Shown one piece after another: positions 7,995 through 16,154 of a DNA stretch of 64,000 nucleotides. Source of the stretch: Streptomyces lincolnensis (lineage in GTDB: Bacteria; Actinomycetota; Actinomycetes; Streptomycetales; Streptomycetaceae); NCBI RefSeq assembly GCF_001685355.1, contig NZ_CP016438.1, positions 6,324,001 through 6,388,000 of the forward strand. The letters are read 5' to 3'. Position numbers and translations under genes: made by a program. Each line of letters begins with the position of its first letter. The first letter of the stretch is position 1. Below the pieces are notes generated by a model, which was given only the letters and a program-made list of their open reading frames with translations, was not told the origin of the DNA and searched no databases.

Positions 7995-8678
7995 ATGTAC
8001 GAACTGAGAAACGTCACCAAGCGCTACACCCGCGGCAAGGAAACCGTCCACGCCCTCGACGGAGTCGATCTCACCATCTCCGACGGTGACCGTCTGGTCA
8101 TTCAAGGCCCCACCGGTGGCGGAAAATCAACGCTGCTCCAGATGCTCGGCGGACTGGACAAGCCGACGGAGGGAGAAGTCGTACTGGACGGAACGGATTT
8201 GGCCAGGCTTTCCGAAAGCAGACTGACCGACGTCCGCAGTGAAAACATCGGCTTCGTCTTCCAGAGCTTCAATCTGATCCCGACCCTCACCGCACAGGAG
8301 AACGTCGAAACCGCGCTCGTACCGCTGGGCGCAAAGCCCAGGGACCGCCGCGACCGTGCGGCCGAGGCGCTGAGGTCGGTCGGTCTGGGAGAGCGCCTGG
8401 CACACCTGCCGTCCGAGATGTCCGGCGGGCAGCAGCAACGCGTCGCGATCGCCAGAGCCCTGGTCAAGCAGCCCAAGGTACTGCTCGCCGACGAGCCCAC
8501 CGGCAATCTCGACGAGTCGATGCGCGACGAGATCATGGACGTGCTCGAACGTATGTGGAAGGAGCTCGGGCTGACCTTCATCATGGTCACCCACGACTCG
8601 GCGATCGCGAAGAAGGCCCCGCGGGTGGCGACCATCCGCAAGGGGAAGATCACCGTCAAGGAGAACACCGCACCGTAG
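7995..8678 (+). CDS. ABC transporter ATP-binding protein, MacB/LolD type
   Basis: Energises the FtsX-type permease encoded 160 bases upstream. The 227-residue protein has Walker A (GPTGGGKST), a Q-loop (FVFQSFNLIPTLTAQENV), the ABC signature (MSGGQQQR), Walker B (VLLADEPTGNLD) and the H-loop (MVTHDS), in the order and spacing of the MacB/LolD/FtsE group. ATG 7995 is chosen because CAGGAGCA precedes it. The repeat element in the intergenic space could reduce or process the message between the two genes. Confidence 0.93.
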   Translation: MYELRNVTKRYTRGKETVHALDGVDLTISDGDRLVIQGPTGGGKSTLLQMLGGLDKPTEGEVVLDGTDLARLSESRLTDVRSENIGFVFQSFNLIPTLTAQENVETALVPLGAKPRDRRDRAAEALRSVGLGERLAHLPSEMSGGQQQRVAIARALVKQPKVLLADEPTGNLDESMRDEIMDVLERMWKELGLTFIMVTHDSAIAKKAPRVATIRKGKITVKENTAP

Positions 8679-8734
8679 TTTCGGCGAGTTTCCCGGCGAT
8701 CGTGTAACAGACCTTCCTGTCAGGCACCTGTGTA

Positions 8735-8839
8735 TTGAGGAGCCTCAACGCCCCCCGGCATACTGCGAGTTACGGGGGGCGTACGCGTTCACGCGTACGA
8801 GATTCCCCCCCGCCCGGGCGAATCGGGGAATTCGCCCGG
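8735..8839 (+). promoter_or_regulatory. Structured leader upstream of the subtilase gene
   Basis: Four perfect inverted repeats crowd this leader: TTGAGG/CCTCAA (8735-8748), ACGCCCCCCG/CGGGGGGCGT (8748-8757 and 8773-8782), CGTACGCG/CGCGTACG (8780-8799) and CCGGGCGAAT/ATTCGCCCGG (8814-8839). The second and third share bases 8780-8782 and cannot both form fully. The last ends about 20 bases before the start codon. Confidence 0.5.
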
Positions 8840-8859
8840 CACACCTGCAAGGGGGAAAC

Positions 8860-11800
8860 TTGCGCAGACAAATGAAAAGAGTGGGCGCGGCTTCGGTCGC
8901 CACGGCGGCCGCCGTCGCACTCGCCGCGGGCATGACCAGCCCGGCATCGGCGAAGCCCGAGCAGCGCGCGACCGGAACCTCCGCGTTCGCGTCCCACCAC
9001 AGCATCACCCTGATCACGGGCGACCGCGTGACCGTCGACGCCAAGGGCCAGGTCGTCGGCCTGCAGCGGGCGGAGGGGCGCGGGCACATACCCGTTCAGA
9101 TCCGCAAGGCCGGCGGGCACACGCTCGTGATCCCGGCCGACGCGGCCCGGCTGGTCTCGACCGGCAGGCTCGACCAGCGGCTCTTCGACATCACCGAGCT
9201 GAACAAGTCGACGACCCGCAAGGCCCAGAAGAACGGCCTGAAGGTCATCGTCGGCTACCAGGGCGCGGCCACCGCCACCAAGGCCGAGGTCCGGGACGCG
9301 GGCACCTTGCGCCGCACCCTGACGAGCCTGAACGCCGACGCGGTGCAGACCCCGCACAAGGACGCGCCCGAACTGTGGGACGCGGTCACCAACGGCGGCA
9401 GGACGGCCTCCGGTGTCGCGCACGTCTGGCTCGACGGTGTCCGCAAGGCCACCCTCGACAAGTCGGTACCGCAGATCGGCGCCCCCAAGGCGTGGGCGGC
9501 CGGCTACGACGGCAAGGGCGTCAAGATCGCCGTACTCGACACCGGTGTCGACGCCACCCACCCGGACCTCAAGGGCCAGGTGACCGAGTCCAAGAACTTC
9601 AGCACGGCCGCCGACGCCACCGACAAGGTGGGCCACGGCACGCACGTCGCGTCGATCGCGGCGGGCACCGGTGCGAAGTCCGGCGGCAAGTACAAGGGCG
9701 TGGCGCCCGGCGCCTCGGTCCTCAACGGCAAGGTTCTCGACGACACCGGTGCCGGTGACGACTCCGGCATCCTCGCGGGCATGGAGTGGGCGGCCGCGCA
9801 GGGCGCCGACGTCATCAACATGAGCCTCGGTGGCTCCGACACCCCGGAGATCGACCCGCTGGAGGCGGCGGTCAACAAGCTGTCCGCCGAGAAGGGGGTC
9901 CTCTTCGCGATCGCGGCGGGCAACTCCGGCCCCGAGTCGGTCGGTTCGCCGGGCAGCGCGGACGCCGCGCTCACCGTCGGCGCGGTCGACGACAAGGACA
10001 AGCTCGCCCCCTTCTCCTCGACCGGTCCGCGGTTCGGCGACGGCGCGATCAAGCCGGACGTCACCGCGCCGGGCGTGGACATCACGGCCGCGTCCGCCAA
10101 GGGCAGCCTGATCGAGCAGGAGGTCGGCGAGAAGCCGGCCGGCTACCTGTCGATCTCCGGTACGTCGATGGCGACCCCGCATGTGGCCGGTGCCGCCGCG
10201 ATCCTCAAGCAGCAGCACCCCGAGTGGACGTACACCGAGCTCAAGGGCGCCCTGGCGGCGTCCACCAAGGGCGGCAAGTACACGCCGTTCCAGCAGGGTT
10301 CGGGCCGTATCCAGGTCGACAAGGCCATCAAGCAGACCGTGATCGCCGACCCGGTGTCGGTGAGCTTCGGCACGCAGCAGTGGCCGCACACCGACGACAA
10401 GCCGGTCACCAAGGCGCTGACGTACCGCAACCTCGGTACGAAGGACGTCACGCTCACCCTGTCGGCGACCGCCACCAACCCCAAGGGCGCGGCCGCTCCC
10501 GCGGGCTTCTTCAAGCTCGGCGCGACCAAGGTGACCGTCCCGGCGAACGGCGGCAAGGCGTCCGTGGACGTCACCGTCAACACCAAGCTGGGCGGCACGC
10601 TCGACGGCGCGTACTCGGCGTACGTGACGGCGACCGGCGGAGGCCAGAGCGTCCGTACGGCCGCGGCGGTCGACCGTGAGGTCCAGTCGTACGACGTCAA
10701 GGTCAAGCACATCGGCCGCGACGGTCAGCCGACGGACGACCACATCACCGTCCTCTTCGGCTACTCCGGACTGGGCAACGGCCGGGCCTACGAGGTTCCG
10801 CCGACGGCCTCCGGCACCACGACCATGCGGGTGCCCAAGGGCACCTACCTGCTGGACGCCTGGATCGCGAAGGACTTCGTGAACCTGAAGGGCGGACTCG
10901 ACTGGCTGGTCCAGCCGAAGCTCTCCGTCACCAAGGACGTCTCGTTGACGGTGGACGCCCGCAAGACCAAGTCGGCGAAGATCACGGTGCCCGACGCGCA
11001 GGCCAAGCAGACCGGCGCGATGAGCACCTACTTCTACGAGCCGGGAGAGATCGGCATCCGCTTCGTCGCCGACACCTGGGCCAACCTGCGCATGGCGCCC
11101 ATGGGTTCGGAGGTCACCGGTCTGACGCAGACCTGGAGCGGCCAGTGGACCAAGGGCGCGAACACCGAGTACGACGTGGCCACCACCGCCAAGGTCAAGA
11201 AGATCCAGGGCGACAAGGCCCGCGCCTTCAAGGCGAGCGAGCTCGCCACGGTGAAGAACAACCTCGGTGCCTCCGCCCCCGGCAAGACCGGCGGGCTCGT
11301 CTCCTGGGGCGAGTTCGGGGCGGACTCGGTGATCGGTCTGCCGGTGGAGCAGAAGCTGCCCGGTACGCGCACCGTGCACGTCTCGACGGCCGACAAGATC
11401 AAGTGGACCTTCGACCTGGAGCAGTACGCGGGCAAGGACGCGGGCGGTCAGCCGATCGTCGACGCGGTCTACACCCTGGGCGGCCCGCAGACCTTCAAGG
11501 CGGGCAAGAAGTACTCGAAGACCTTCAACACCGCGGTCTTCGGCCCGCACCTGAACGCCGACTACGGGCTCTTCCGCGCGGGCAACGAGATCTACGGCAT
11601 CGTGCCGCTGTTCGCCGACGGGATGGGCCACGCCGGCTCCTCCGACTTCACGTCGGTGGCCACCTCGCTGTACCGCAACGGCACCAAGGTCGGCACCAAC
11701 ACCGACCCGCTGTTCGGCGGGGGGATCTTCAAGGTCCCGTCCGGTGACGCCGAGTACCGGCTGACCACCTCGGTCAAGCGGAGCGTCAAGGTCGCGGCCG

Positions 11801-12171
11801 CCTCCACGCGGATCGACGCGAGCTGGACCTTCCGCTCGAAGAAGCCGTCCGGTTCGGACCCCGCCATGCTGCCCGCCTCCATGGTCCGCTTCAACGCCAA
11901 GACCGCGCTGGACAGCAGGGTCGAGGCCGGTAGGACGCAGACGATCCCGCTCACCGTCGCGGGCGCGGCCAAGGGCTCCAACCTGAAGTCCCTGTCCGTG
12001 TACGTGTCCTACGACTACGGCCAGACCTGGAAGAAGGTCGAGGTCAAGAACGGCAAGATCACCGCGAAGAACCCGGCGGCCGGCAAGGCCATCTCCTTCC
12101 ACGCCAAGATCGCCGACAAGAAGGGCAACAAGTCGACGATCTCGATCTACAACGCGTACTACGGCAAGTAG
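8860..12171 (+). CDS. Large secreted subtilisin-like serine protease (S8)
   Basis: An 1103-residue exported protease. A signal peptide (residues 1-31, AxA-type cut after ASA) precedes a prodomain of about 180 residues. The S8 catalytic domain has Asp227 (VLDTGVDATHPDLKG), His259 (GHGTHVASIAAGT), oxyanion Asn355 (AAGNSG) and Ser436 (GTSMATPHVAGAA). About 600 C-terminal residues look like beta-sandwich modules. The start is TTG 8860 with AAGGGGGAA just upstream; ATG 8872 is an alternative. It is probably a nutritional or processing protease. It is preceded by a structured leader and followed by a strong terminator, so it is a single-gene unit. Confidence 0.93.
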   Translation: MRRQMKRVGAASVATAAAVALAAGMTSPASAKPEQRATGTSAFASHHSITLITGDRVTVDAKGQVVGLQRAEGRGHIPVQIRKAGGHTLVIPADAARLVSTGRLDQRLFDITELNKSTTRKAQKNGLKVIVGYQGAATATKAEVRDAGTLRRTLTSLNADAVQTPHKDAPELWDAVTNGGRTASGVAHVWLDGVRKATLDKSVPQIGAPKAWAAGYDGKGVKIAVLDTGVDATHPDLKGQVTESKNFSTAADATDKVGHGTHVASIAAGTGAKSGGKYKGVAPGASVLNGKVLDDTGAGDDSGILAGMEWAAAQGADVINMSLGGSDTPEIDPLEAAVNKLSAEKGVLFAIAAGNSGPESVGSPGSADAALTVGAVDDKDKLAPFSSTGPRFGDGAIKPDVTAPGVDITAASAKGSLIEQEVGEKPAGYLSISGTSMATPHVAGAAAILKQQHPEWTYTELKGALAASTKGGKYTPFQQGSGRIQVDKAIKQTVIADPVSVSFGTQQWPHTDDKPVTKALTYRNLGTKDVTLTLSATATNPKGAAAPAGFFKLGATKVTVPANGGKASVDVTVNTKLGGTLDGAYSAYVTATGGGQSVRTAAAVDREVQSYDVKVKHIGRDGQPTDDHITVLFGYSGLGNGRAYEVPPTASGTTTMRVPKGTYLLDAWIAKDFVNLKGGLDWLVQPKLSVTKDVSLTVDARKTKSAKITVPDAQAKQTGAMSTYFYEPGEIGIRFVADTWANLRMAPMGSEVTGLTQTWSGQWTKGANTEYDVATTAKVKKIQGDKARAFKASELATVKNNLGASAPGKTGGLVSWGEFGADSVIGLPVEQKLPGTRTVHVSTADKIKWTFDLEQYAGKDAGGQPIVDAVYTLGGPQTFKAGKKYSKTFNTAVFGPHLNADYGLFRAGNEIYGIVPLFADGMGHAGSSDFTSVATSLYRNGTKVGTNTDPLFGGGIFKVPSGDAEYRLTTSVKRSVKVAAASTRIDASWTFRSKKPSGSDPAMLPASMVRFNAKTALDSRVEAGRTQTIPLTVAGAAKGSNLKSLSVYVSYDYGQTWKKVEVKNGKITAKNPAAGKAISFHAKIADKKGNKSTISIYNAYYGK

Positions 12172-12210
12172 TCCCACCACGCCGTACGACGCCGAGTAGG
12201 CCGTGAGCGA

Positions 12211-12245
12211 AAGGCCTGCCGGAGGTACAGCCTCCGGCAGGCCTT
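12211..12245 (+). terminator. Terminator after the subtilase gene
   Basis: Perfect 15-bp arms AAGGCCTGCCGGAGG (12211-12225) and its complement (12231-12245) enclose the loop TACAG. It lies between the subtilase stop and the next gene on the same strand. Confidence 0.85.
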
Positions 12246-12263
12246 CCGTGTTTCCGTGGGCGC

Positions 12264-13034
12264 ATGACCACAGAGACCGTCGAGTACATCCGCTACCGCA
12301 TCCCGGAAGACCGCTCGGCGGAGTTCCTGTCCGCCTACACCCGCGCATCGGCCCTGCTGGCGGCGGCACCGCAGTGCGTCGACTTCGAACTCGCCCGCTG
12401 TGAGGAGGACTTCGAGCACTACGTCCTGCGCATCACCTGGACCTCGACCGAGGACCACATGGAGGGCTTCCGCAAGTCGGACCTCTTCCCCGACTTCCTC
12501 GCCGAGATCCGCCCGTACATCCCCTCCATCCAGGAGATGCGCCACTACAAGCCGACGACCGTCCGCGGCACCGGCTCCGCCGTCCCCACCCTCTACGACT
12601 GGGCGGGCGGCGCCGAGGCCTTCGCCCGCCTCACGTCCGTCTTCTACGACAAGGTCCGCGCCGACGACCTGCTGGCCCCGGTCTTCGCCGGCCTCGCCCC
12701 CGACCACGCCGAACACGTCGCCCTCTGGCTCGCCGAGGTCTTCGGCGGCCCTGCGGCCTACTCCGAGACGCAGGGCGGCCACGGCCACATGGTGGCCAAG
12801 CACATGGGCCGCGGCATCACCGAACCCCAGCGCCGCCGCTGGGTGAACCTGATCCAGGACGCGGCGGACGAGGCCGGACTGCCGGCCGACGCGGAGTTCC
12901 GGTCCGCGTTCCTCGCCTACGTCGAGTGGGGCACCCGCCTGGCCGTGTACTTCTCCGGCCCGGACGCCAAGCCCCCTGCGGAGCAGCCGGTGCCGAAGTG
13001 GACCTGGGGGTCGGCGCCGCCGTATCAGGGCTGA
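12264..13034 (+). CDS. Antibiotic biosynthesis monooxygenase domain fused to group II truncated hemoglobin
   Basis: A 256-residue fusion. Residues 1-95 form an ABM-type ferredoxin-like domain (VEYIRYRIPEDRSAEFLSAY). Residues about 105-235 form a truncated globin of the trHbO group, with the probable haem-binding His180 in HGHMVAKHMG and Trp193, the G8 tryptophan typical of group II. I recall such chimeras being described from Streptomyces avermitilis. The ABM half may oxidise a quinone-like substrate, with the globin supplying or sensing oxygen; this is inference. The gene ends 10 bases inside the 3' end of the convergent XRE gene, so the two coding regions overlap tail to tail. Confidence 0.9.
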   Translation: MTTETVEYIRYRIPEDRSAEFLSAYTRASALLAAAPQCVDFELARCEEDFEHYVLRITWTSTEDHMEGFRKSDLFPDFLAEIRPYIPSIQEMRHYKPTTVRGTGSAVPTLYDWAGGAEAFARLTSVFYDKVRADDLLAPVFAGLAPDHAEHVALWLAEVFGGPAAYSETQGGHGHMVAKHMGRGITEPQRRRWVNLIQDAADEAGLPADAEFRSAFLAYVEWGTRLAVYFSGPDAKPPAEQPVPKWTWGSAPPYQG

Positions 13035-13960
13035 CGCGGCGGGACCGGCTTGTGGTCCTGCGACCCGCTGCCCGCCCTGGTCGCGTCGGCGCCCCAGCTG
13101 CCCAGGAGCCGCAGCGCCTCGGCCGACGGGGAGCCCGGTTCCGCGTGGTAGGTCATGAGGACCTGGTCGGTGCCGTCGGAGAGGGGGAAGGCCTCGAAGT
13201 GCAGGGCCAGGTCGCCGACCAGGGGGTGGTGCACGTGCTTGACGCCGTAGCTCTTCTCCTTGACGTCATGGGTGGCCCACAGGCGCCTGAACTCCTCGCT
13301 GCGCACGGAGAGTTCCCCGACGAGGGCGGACAGCCGGGGATCGTCGGGGTGGCAGCCGGCGTCCATGCGCAGATAGGCGACGACGTCGGTGGCCTTCTGC
13401 TCCCACGGATGGAACAGATCCCGGTACTCGGGCCTCAGGAAGATCAGCCGGGCCCAGTTCCGCTCCTGCGCGGGCAGCTCCGCCCAGTCGCCGAAGAGCG
13501 CCGCGGCCATCCGGTTCCACGCGAGGATGTCCGACCGGCGCCCCGAGACGTACGCCGGGACCTCGATGGAGTCCAGCAGCTGCCGCACCGCCCCGCGCAC
13601 CTGCTCGGTCCGCGCCGCCTGCTTCTTCTTGTGCTGCTTCGGCTTCGCCAGGTGCGTGAGATGGGCGTGCTCGGCGTCGCTCAGCCGCAGCGCGCGGGCG
13701 ATGGAGTCCAGCACCTCCGCCGAGACGTTCCGCCCGTTGCCCTGCTCCAGGCGTGTGTAGTACGCCACGGACACCCCGGCCAGCTGCGCCAGCTCCTCGC
13801 GGCGCAGCCCCGGTACCCGCCGGTGCCGTCCGAAGTCGGGCAGCCCGACGTCCTCGGGCCTGAGCCGGGCCCGTCGGGTGCGCAGGAACTCGCTGAGCTC
13901 GGCACGCCGGTCCAGGGAGCCGGCGGCGGGCTCGGGTGCGGATTCGGGGTGTTCGTCCAT
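13025..13960 (-). CDS. XRE-family transcriptional regulator with MmyB-like ligand domain
   Basis: A 311-residue DNA-binding protein. The N-terminal helix-turn-helix (about residues 24-95) contains VPGLRREELAQLAGVSVAYYTRLEQG, typical of XRE/MmyB regulators, and the remaining part (about 120-285) is an MmyB-like domain (DILAWNRMAAALFGDW). Members often sit next to and control a divergent oxidoreductase; here a zinc alcohol dehydrogenase starts 169 bases away on the other strand. ATG 13960 is chosen because GGAAGG precedes it. The ligand is unknown. Confidence 0.9.
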   Translation of the reverse strand: MDEHPESAPEPAAGSLDRRAELSEFLRTRRARLRPEDVGLPDFGRHRRVPGLRREELAQLAGVSVAYYTRLEQGNGRNVSAEVLDSIARALRLSDAEHAHLTHLAKPKQHKKKQAARTEQVRGAVRQLLDSIEVPAYVSGRRSDILAWNRMAAALFGDWAELPAQERNWARLIFLRPEYRDLFHPWEQKATDVVAYLRMDAGCHPDDPRLSALVGELSVRSEEFRRLWATHDVKEKSYGVKHVHHPLVGDLALHFEAFPLSDGTDQVLMTYHAEPGSPSAEALRLLGSWGADATRAGSGSQDHKPVPPRQP

Positions 13961-14128
13961 GCCTTCCAGTATTCCCGGTCGTACGCTCATCAGCCTGACC
14001 CCGCCAGTAGTAGGACCAGTGGACGTACGCAAAGCCGTGACCTGGGCGAATGTCGGACCGTGCGGCAGGCTGGAGGTCGTGCCCGGCCGGAAGGCAGCCG
14101 GGCGCGCAACCTCTAGGAGAACCACAGC

Positions 14129-15169
14129 ATGACCACTGTCGCTGCGTACGCCGCACCCGCCGCCAAGGCTCCGCTGGAGCGCACCACCATCGAGCGCCGT
14201 GCCGTCCGCGAGCACGACGTGCTGATCGACATCAAGTTCGCGGGCATCTGCCACTCCGACATCCACCAGGCCCAGGAGGGCTGGGGCGAGGCGATCTTCC
14301 CGATGGTCCCGGGCCACGAGATCGCGGGCGTCGTCTCCGAGGTCGGCCCCGGTGTCACCAAGTACAAGGTCGGCGACCGGGTGGGCGTCGGCTGTCTCGT
14401 CGACTCCTGCCGGAAGTGCGAGAACTGCGAGGCCGGTCGTGAGCAGTTCTGCCTGAACGGCTCGGTCGGCACCTACAACGCCATCGGCAAGGACGGCGAG
14501 CCCACCTACGGCGGCTACTCCGAGAAGGTCGTCGTCGACGAGAACTTCGTGGTCCGCATCCCCGAGGGCCTGGCCCTCGACGAGGCGGCCCCGCTCCTGT
14601 GCGCCGGCATCACCACGTACTCCCCGCTCAAGCGGTGGGGCGCGGGCCCCGGCAAGAAGGTCGCCGTGATCGGCCTGGGCGGTCTCGGCCACATGGGCGT
14701 CAAGATCGCGCACGCCCTCGGTGCCGAGGTGACCGTGCTGTCCCAGTCGCTGCGCAAGAAGGACGACGGCCTGAAGCTGGGCGCCGACCACTACTACGCG
14801 ACCAGCGACCCGAAGACGTTCGAGGAGCTCGCCGGTTCCTTCGACCTCATCGTCTCCACGGTCTCCGCGCCGCTCGACATCGGCGCCTACCTCGGCCTGC
14901 TCAAGACCGACGGTGCCCTGGTCAACGTGGGCGCCCCCGAGGAGCCCGTCGCCCTCAACCTGTTCTCCCTCATCGGCGGCAACAAGACCCTCGCCGGCTC
15001 GATGATCGGCGGCATCGCCGAGACCCAGGAGATGCTCGACTTCTGCGCCGCGCACGGCATCGGCTCCGAGATCGAGGTGATCGCCGCGTCCGAGATCAAC
15101 GAGGCGTACGAGCGCGTGGTCAAGAGTGACGTGCGGTACCGGTTCGTGATCGACACGGCGACGATCTGA
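14129..15169 (+). CDS. Zinc-dependent alcohol dehydrogenase (AdhA/YahK type)
   Basis: Predicted NAD(P)H-linked interconversion of alcohols and aldehydes. The 346-residue protein has catalytic zinc ligands Cys41 (GICHSD) and His63-Glu64 (PGHEIAG), a structural zinc lobe with Cys94, Cys97, Cys100 and Cys108, and a Rossmann motif [11 protein letters not shown]. The sequence type resembles cinnamyl-alcohol/YahK-like aldehyde reductases. CTAGGAGAA precedes the ATG. It is divergent from the XRE regulator, which may control it in response to an aldehyde or related compound. Confidence 0.93.
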   Translation: MTTVAAYAAPAAKAPLERTTIERRAVREHDVLIDIKFAGICHSDIHQAQEGWGEAIFPMVPGHEIAGVVSEVGPGVTKYKVGDRVGVGCLVDSCRKCENCEAGREQFCLNGSVGTYNAIGKDGEPTYGGYSEKVVVDENFVVRIPEGLALDEAAPLLCAGITTYSPLKRWGAGPGKKVAVIGLGGLGHMGVKIAHALGAEVTVLSQSLRKKDDGLKLGADHYYATSDPKTFEELAGSFDLIVSTVSAPLDIGAYLGLLKTDGALVNVGAPEEPVALNLFSLIGGNKTLAGSMIGGIAETQEMLDFCAAHGIGSEIEVIAASEINEAYERVVKSDVRYRFVIDTATI

Positions 15170-15192
15170 TCCGACCCGCACATCACACCTGA

Positions 15193-15218
15193 CAGCCCTC
15201 CGGTCCTCCGGAGGGCTG
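15193..15218. terminator. Bidirectional terminator between alcohol dehydrogenase and LLM oxidoreductase genes
   Basis: Eleven-bp arms CAGCCCTCCGG and CCGGAGGGCTG with loop TCCT lie between two convergent genes. Confidence 0.8.
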
Positions 15219-15219
15219 C

Positions 15220-16083
15220 TCAGAGCACCGGCGGCCCTGCCTCGACGCGGCGCAGCACCGGAGTGAGGCGGTCCAGGTCGGGGCCGGTCTGGACCTGCCG
15301 CTCGTCCCACCAGGTGGCACCGGCGTCGTGCAGGGGACCGATCACATCCCTGGCCTTCGCCGCGTCCGGGGGCGTGGCACCACCGAGCACGAACTCGAAG
15401 GGGCGCTCGGCCCCGGCCGTACGGTGCTCGCGCACGTAGCCGACCATCTCGCGTACCTCCGCCACGTCCGGTACGTGACCGTGCCGGGCCGTCTCGAAGA
15501 GCGGCACCGCGCCGTCCCACCGCGCTGCCCGCCGCATGGGCGCGCGACGGGGCCAGAACCCGCCGATCCACACCGGCGGACCGGGCCGCTGCACGGTGGC
15601 GGGCAGCAGCGCCACGTCCCGGACCTCGTAGTGCCGGCCGTGGTGGTTCACCGGATCGCCGGACCAGAAGCGGGTCAGCAGCTCCAGTCCCTCGTCCAGC
15701 CGCTCTCCGAGCAGGCGTGGCTCCGCGGCGTCGCCGAAGCTGCGGTACTCGTCCTCGACCGGACCGCCCAGGCCGGCGGCGAAGGTCACCCGGCCGCCGC
15801 TGAGGTGGTCCAGCGTGGCCACCTGGCGGGCCAGTTGCTGCGGAAGGTACCGGGGGACCGGCGTCAGCAGGGTGCCCAGTCGGATCCGTGAGGTGGCCAG
15901 CGCGGCCGCGGTCAACAGCATCCAGGGGTCTCCGAAGGGACGCCCCTGGTGCTGTCGATGCAGTACGTGGTCCCACACGAAGAGCCCGTCCCAACCGGCC
16001 TGTTCCGCGGCGGCCGCGACGGTCGCGACGTTACGGGGGTCGGCGAAGTCGCCGAAGTTCGGGATGTTGACGGAGAAGCGCAT
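15220..16083 (-). CDS. LLM-class (luciferase-like) flavin-dependent oxidoreductase
   Basis: A 287-residue TIM-barrel flavoprotein (MRFSVNIPNFGDFADPRNVATVAAAAEQAGWDGLFVWDH pattern, given here in part). It has the family blocks FVWDHVLH, LGTLLTPVPRYLPQQLARQVATLDHLSGGR and the beta-bulge region GLGGP. Related proteins use FMN or F420 in oxidations of diverse substrates, so the substrate cannot be told. The gene lies 71 bases downstream of the siderophore permease genes on the same strand and could be read from their promoter. Confidence 0.9.
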   Translation of the reverse strand: MRFSVNIPNFGDFADPRNVATVAAAAEQAGWDGLFVWDHVLHRQHQGRPFGDPWMLLTAAALATSRIRLGTLLTPVPRYLPQQLARQVATLDHLSGGRVTFAAGLGGPVEDEYRSFGDAAEPRLLGERLDEGLELLTRFWSGDPVNHHGRHYEVRDVALLPATVQRPGPPVWIGGFWPRRAPMRRAARWDGAVPLFETARHGHVPDVAEVREMVGYVREHRTAGAERPFEFVLGGATPPDAAKARDVIGPLHDAGATWWDERQVQTGPDLDRLTPVLRRVEAGPPVL

Positions 16084-16154
16084 CCCAGCAGGATGCGCAG
16101 CCGACCACGAAGCGGCAACCGGTTTCGCCGACAGTGCCGATCATCCGCCGGCCC

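Noticed and set aside
9504..10711. Repeated short motifs in the subtilase gene considered as a CRISPR-like array
   Set aside because: They are codon-level similarities, not regular repeats with spacers.
8770..12369. Minus-strand frame of about 1200 codons opposite the subtilase
   Set aside because: Composition is Val/Gly/Arg/Asp-rich with no domains, typical of antisense of a GC-rich gene.
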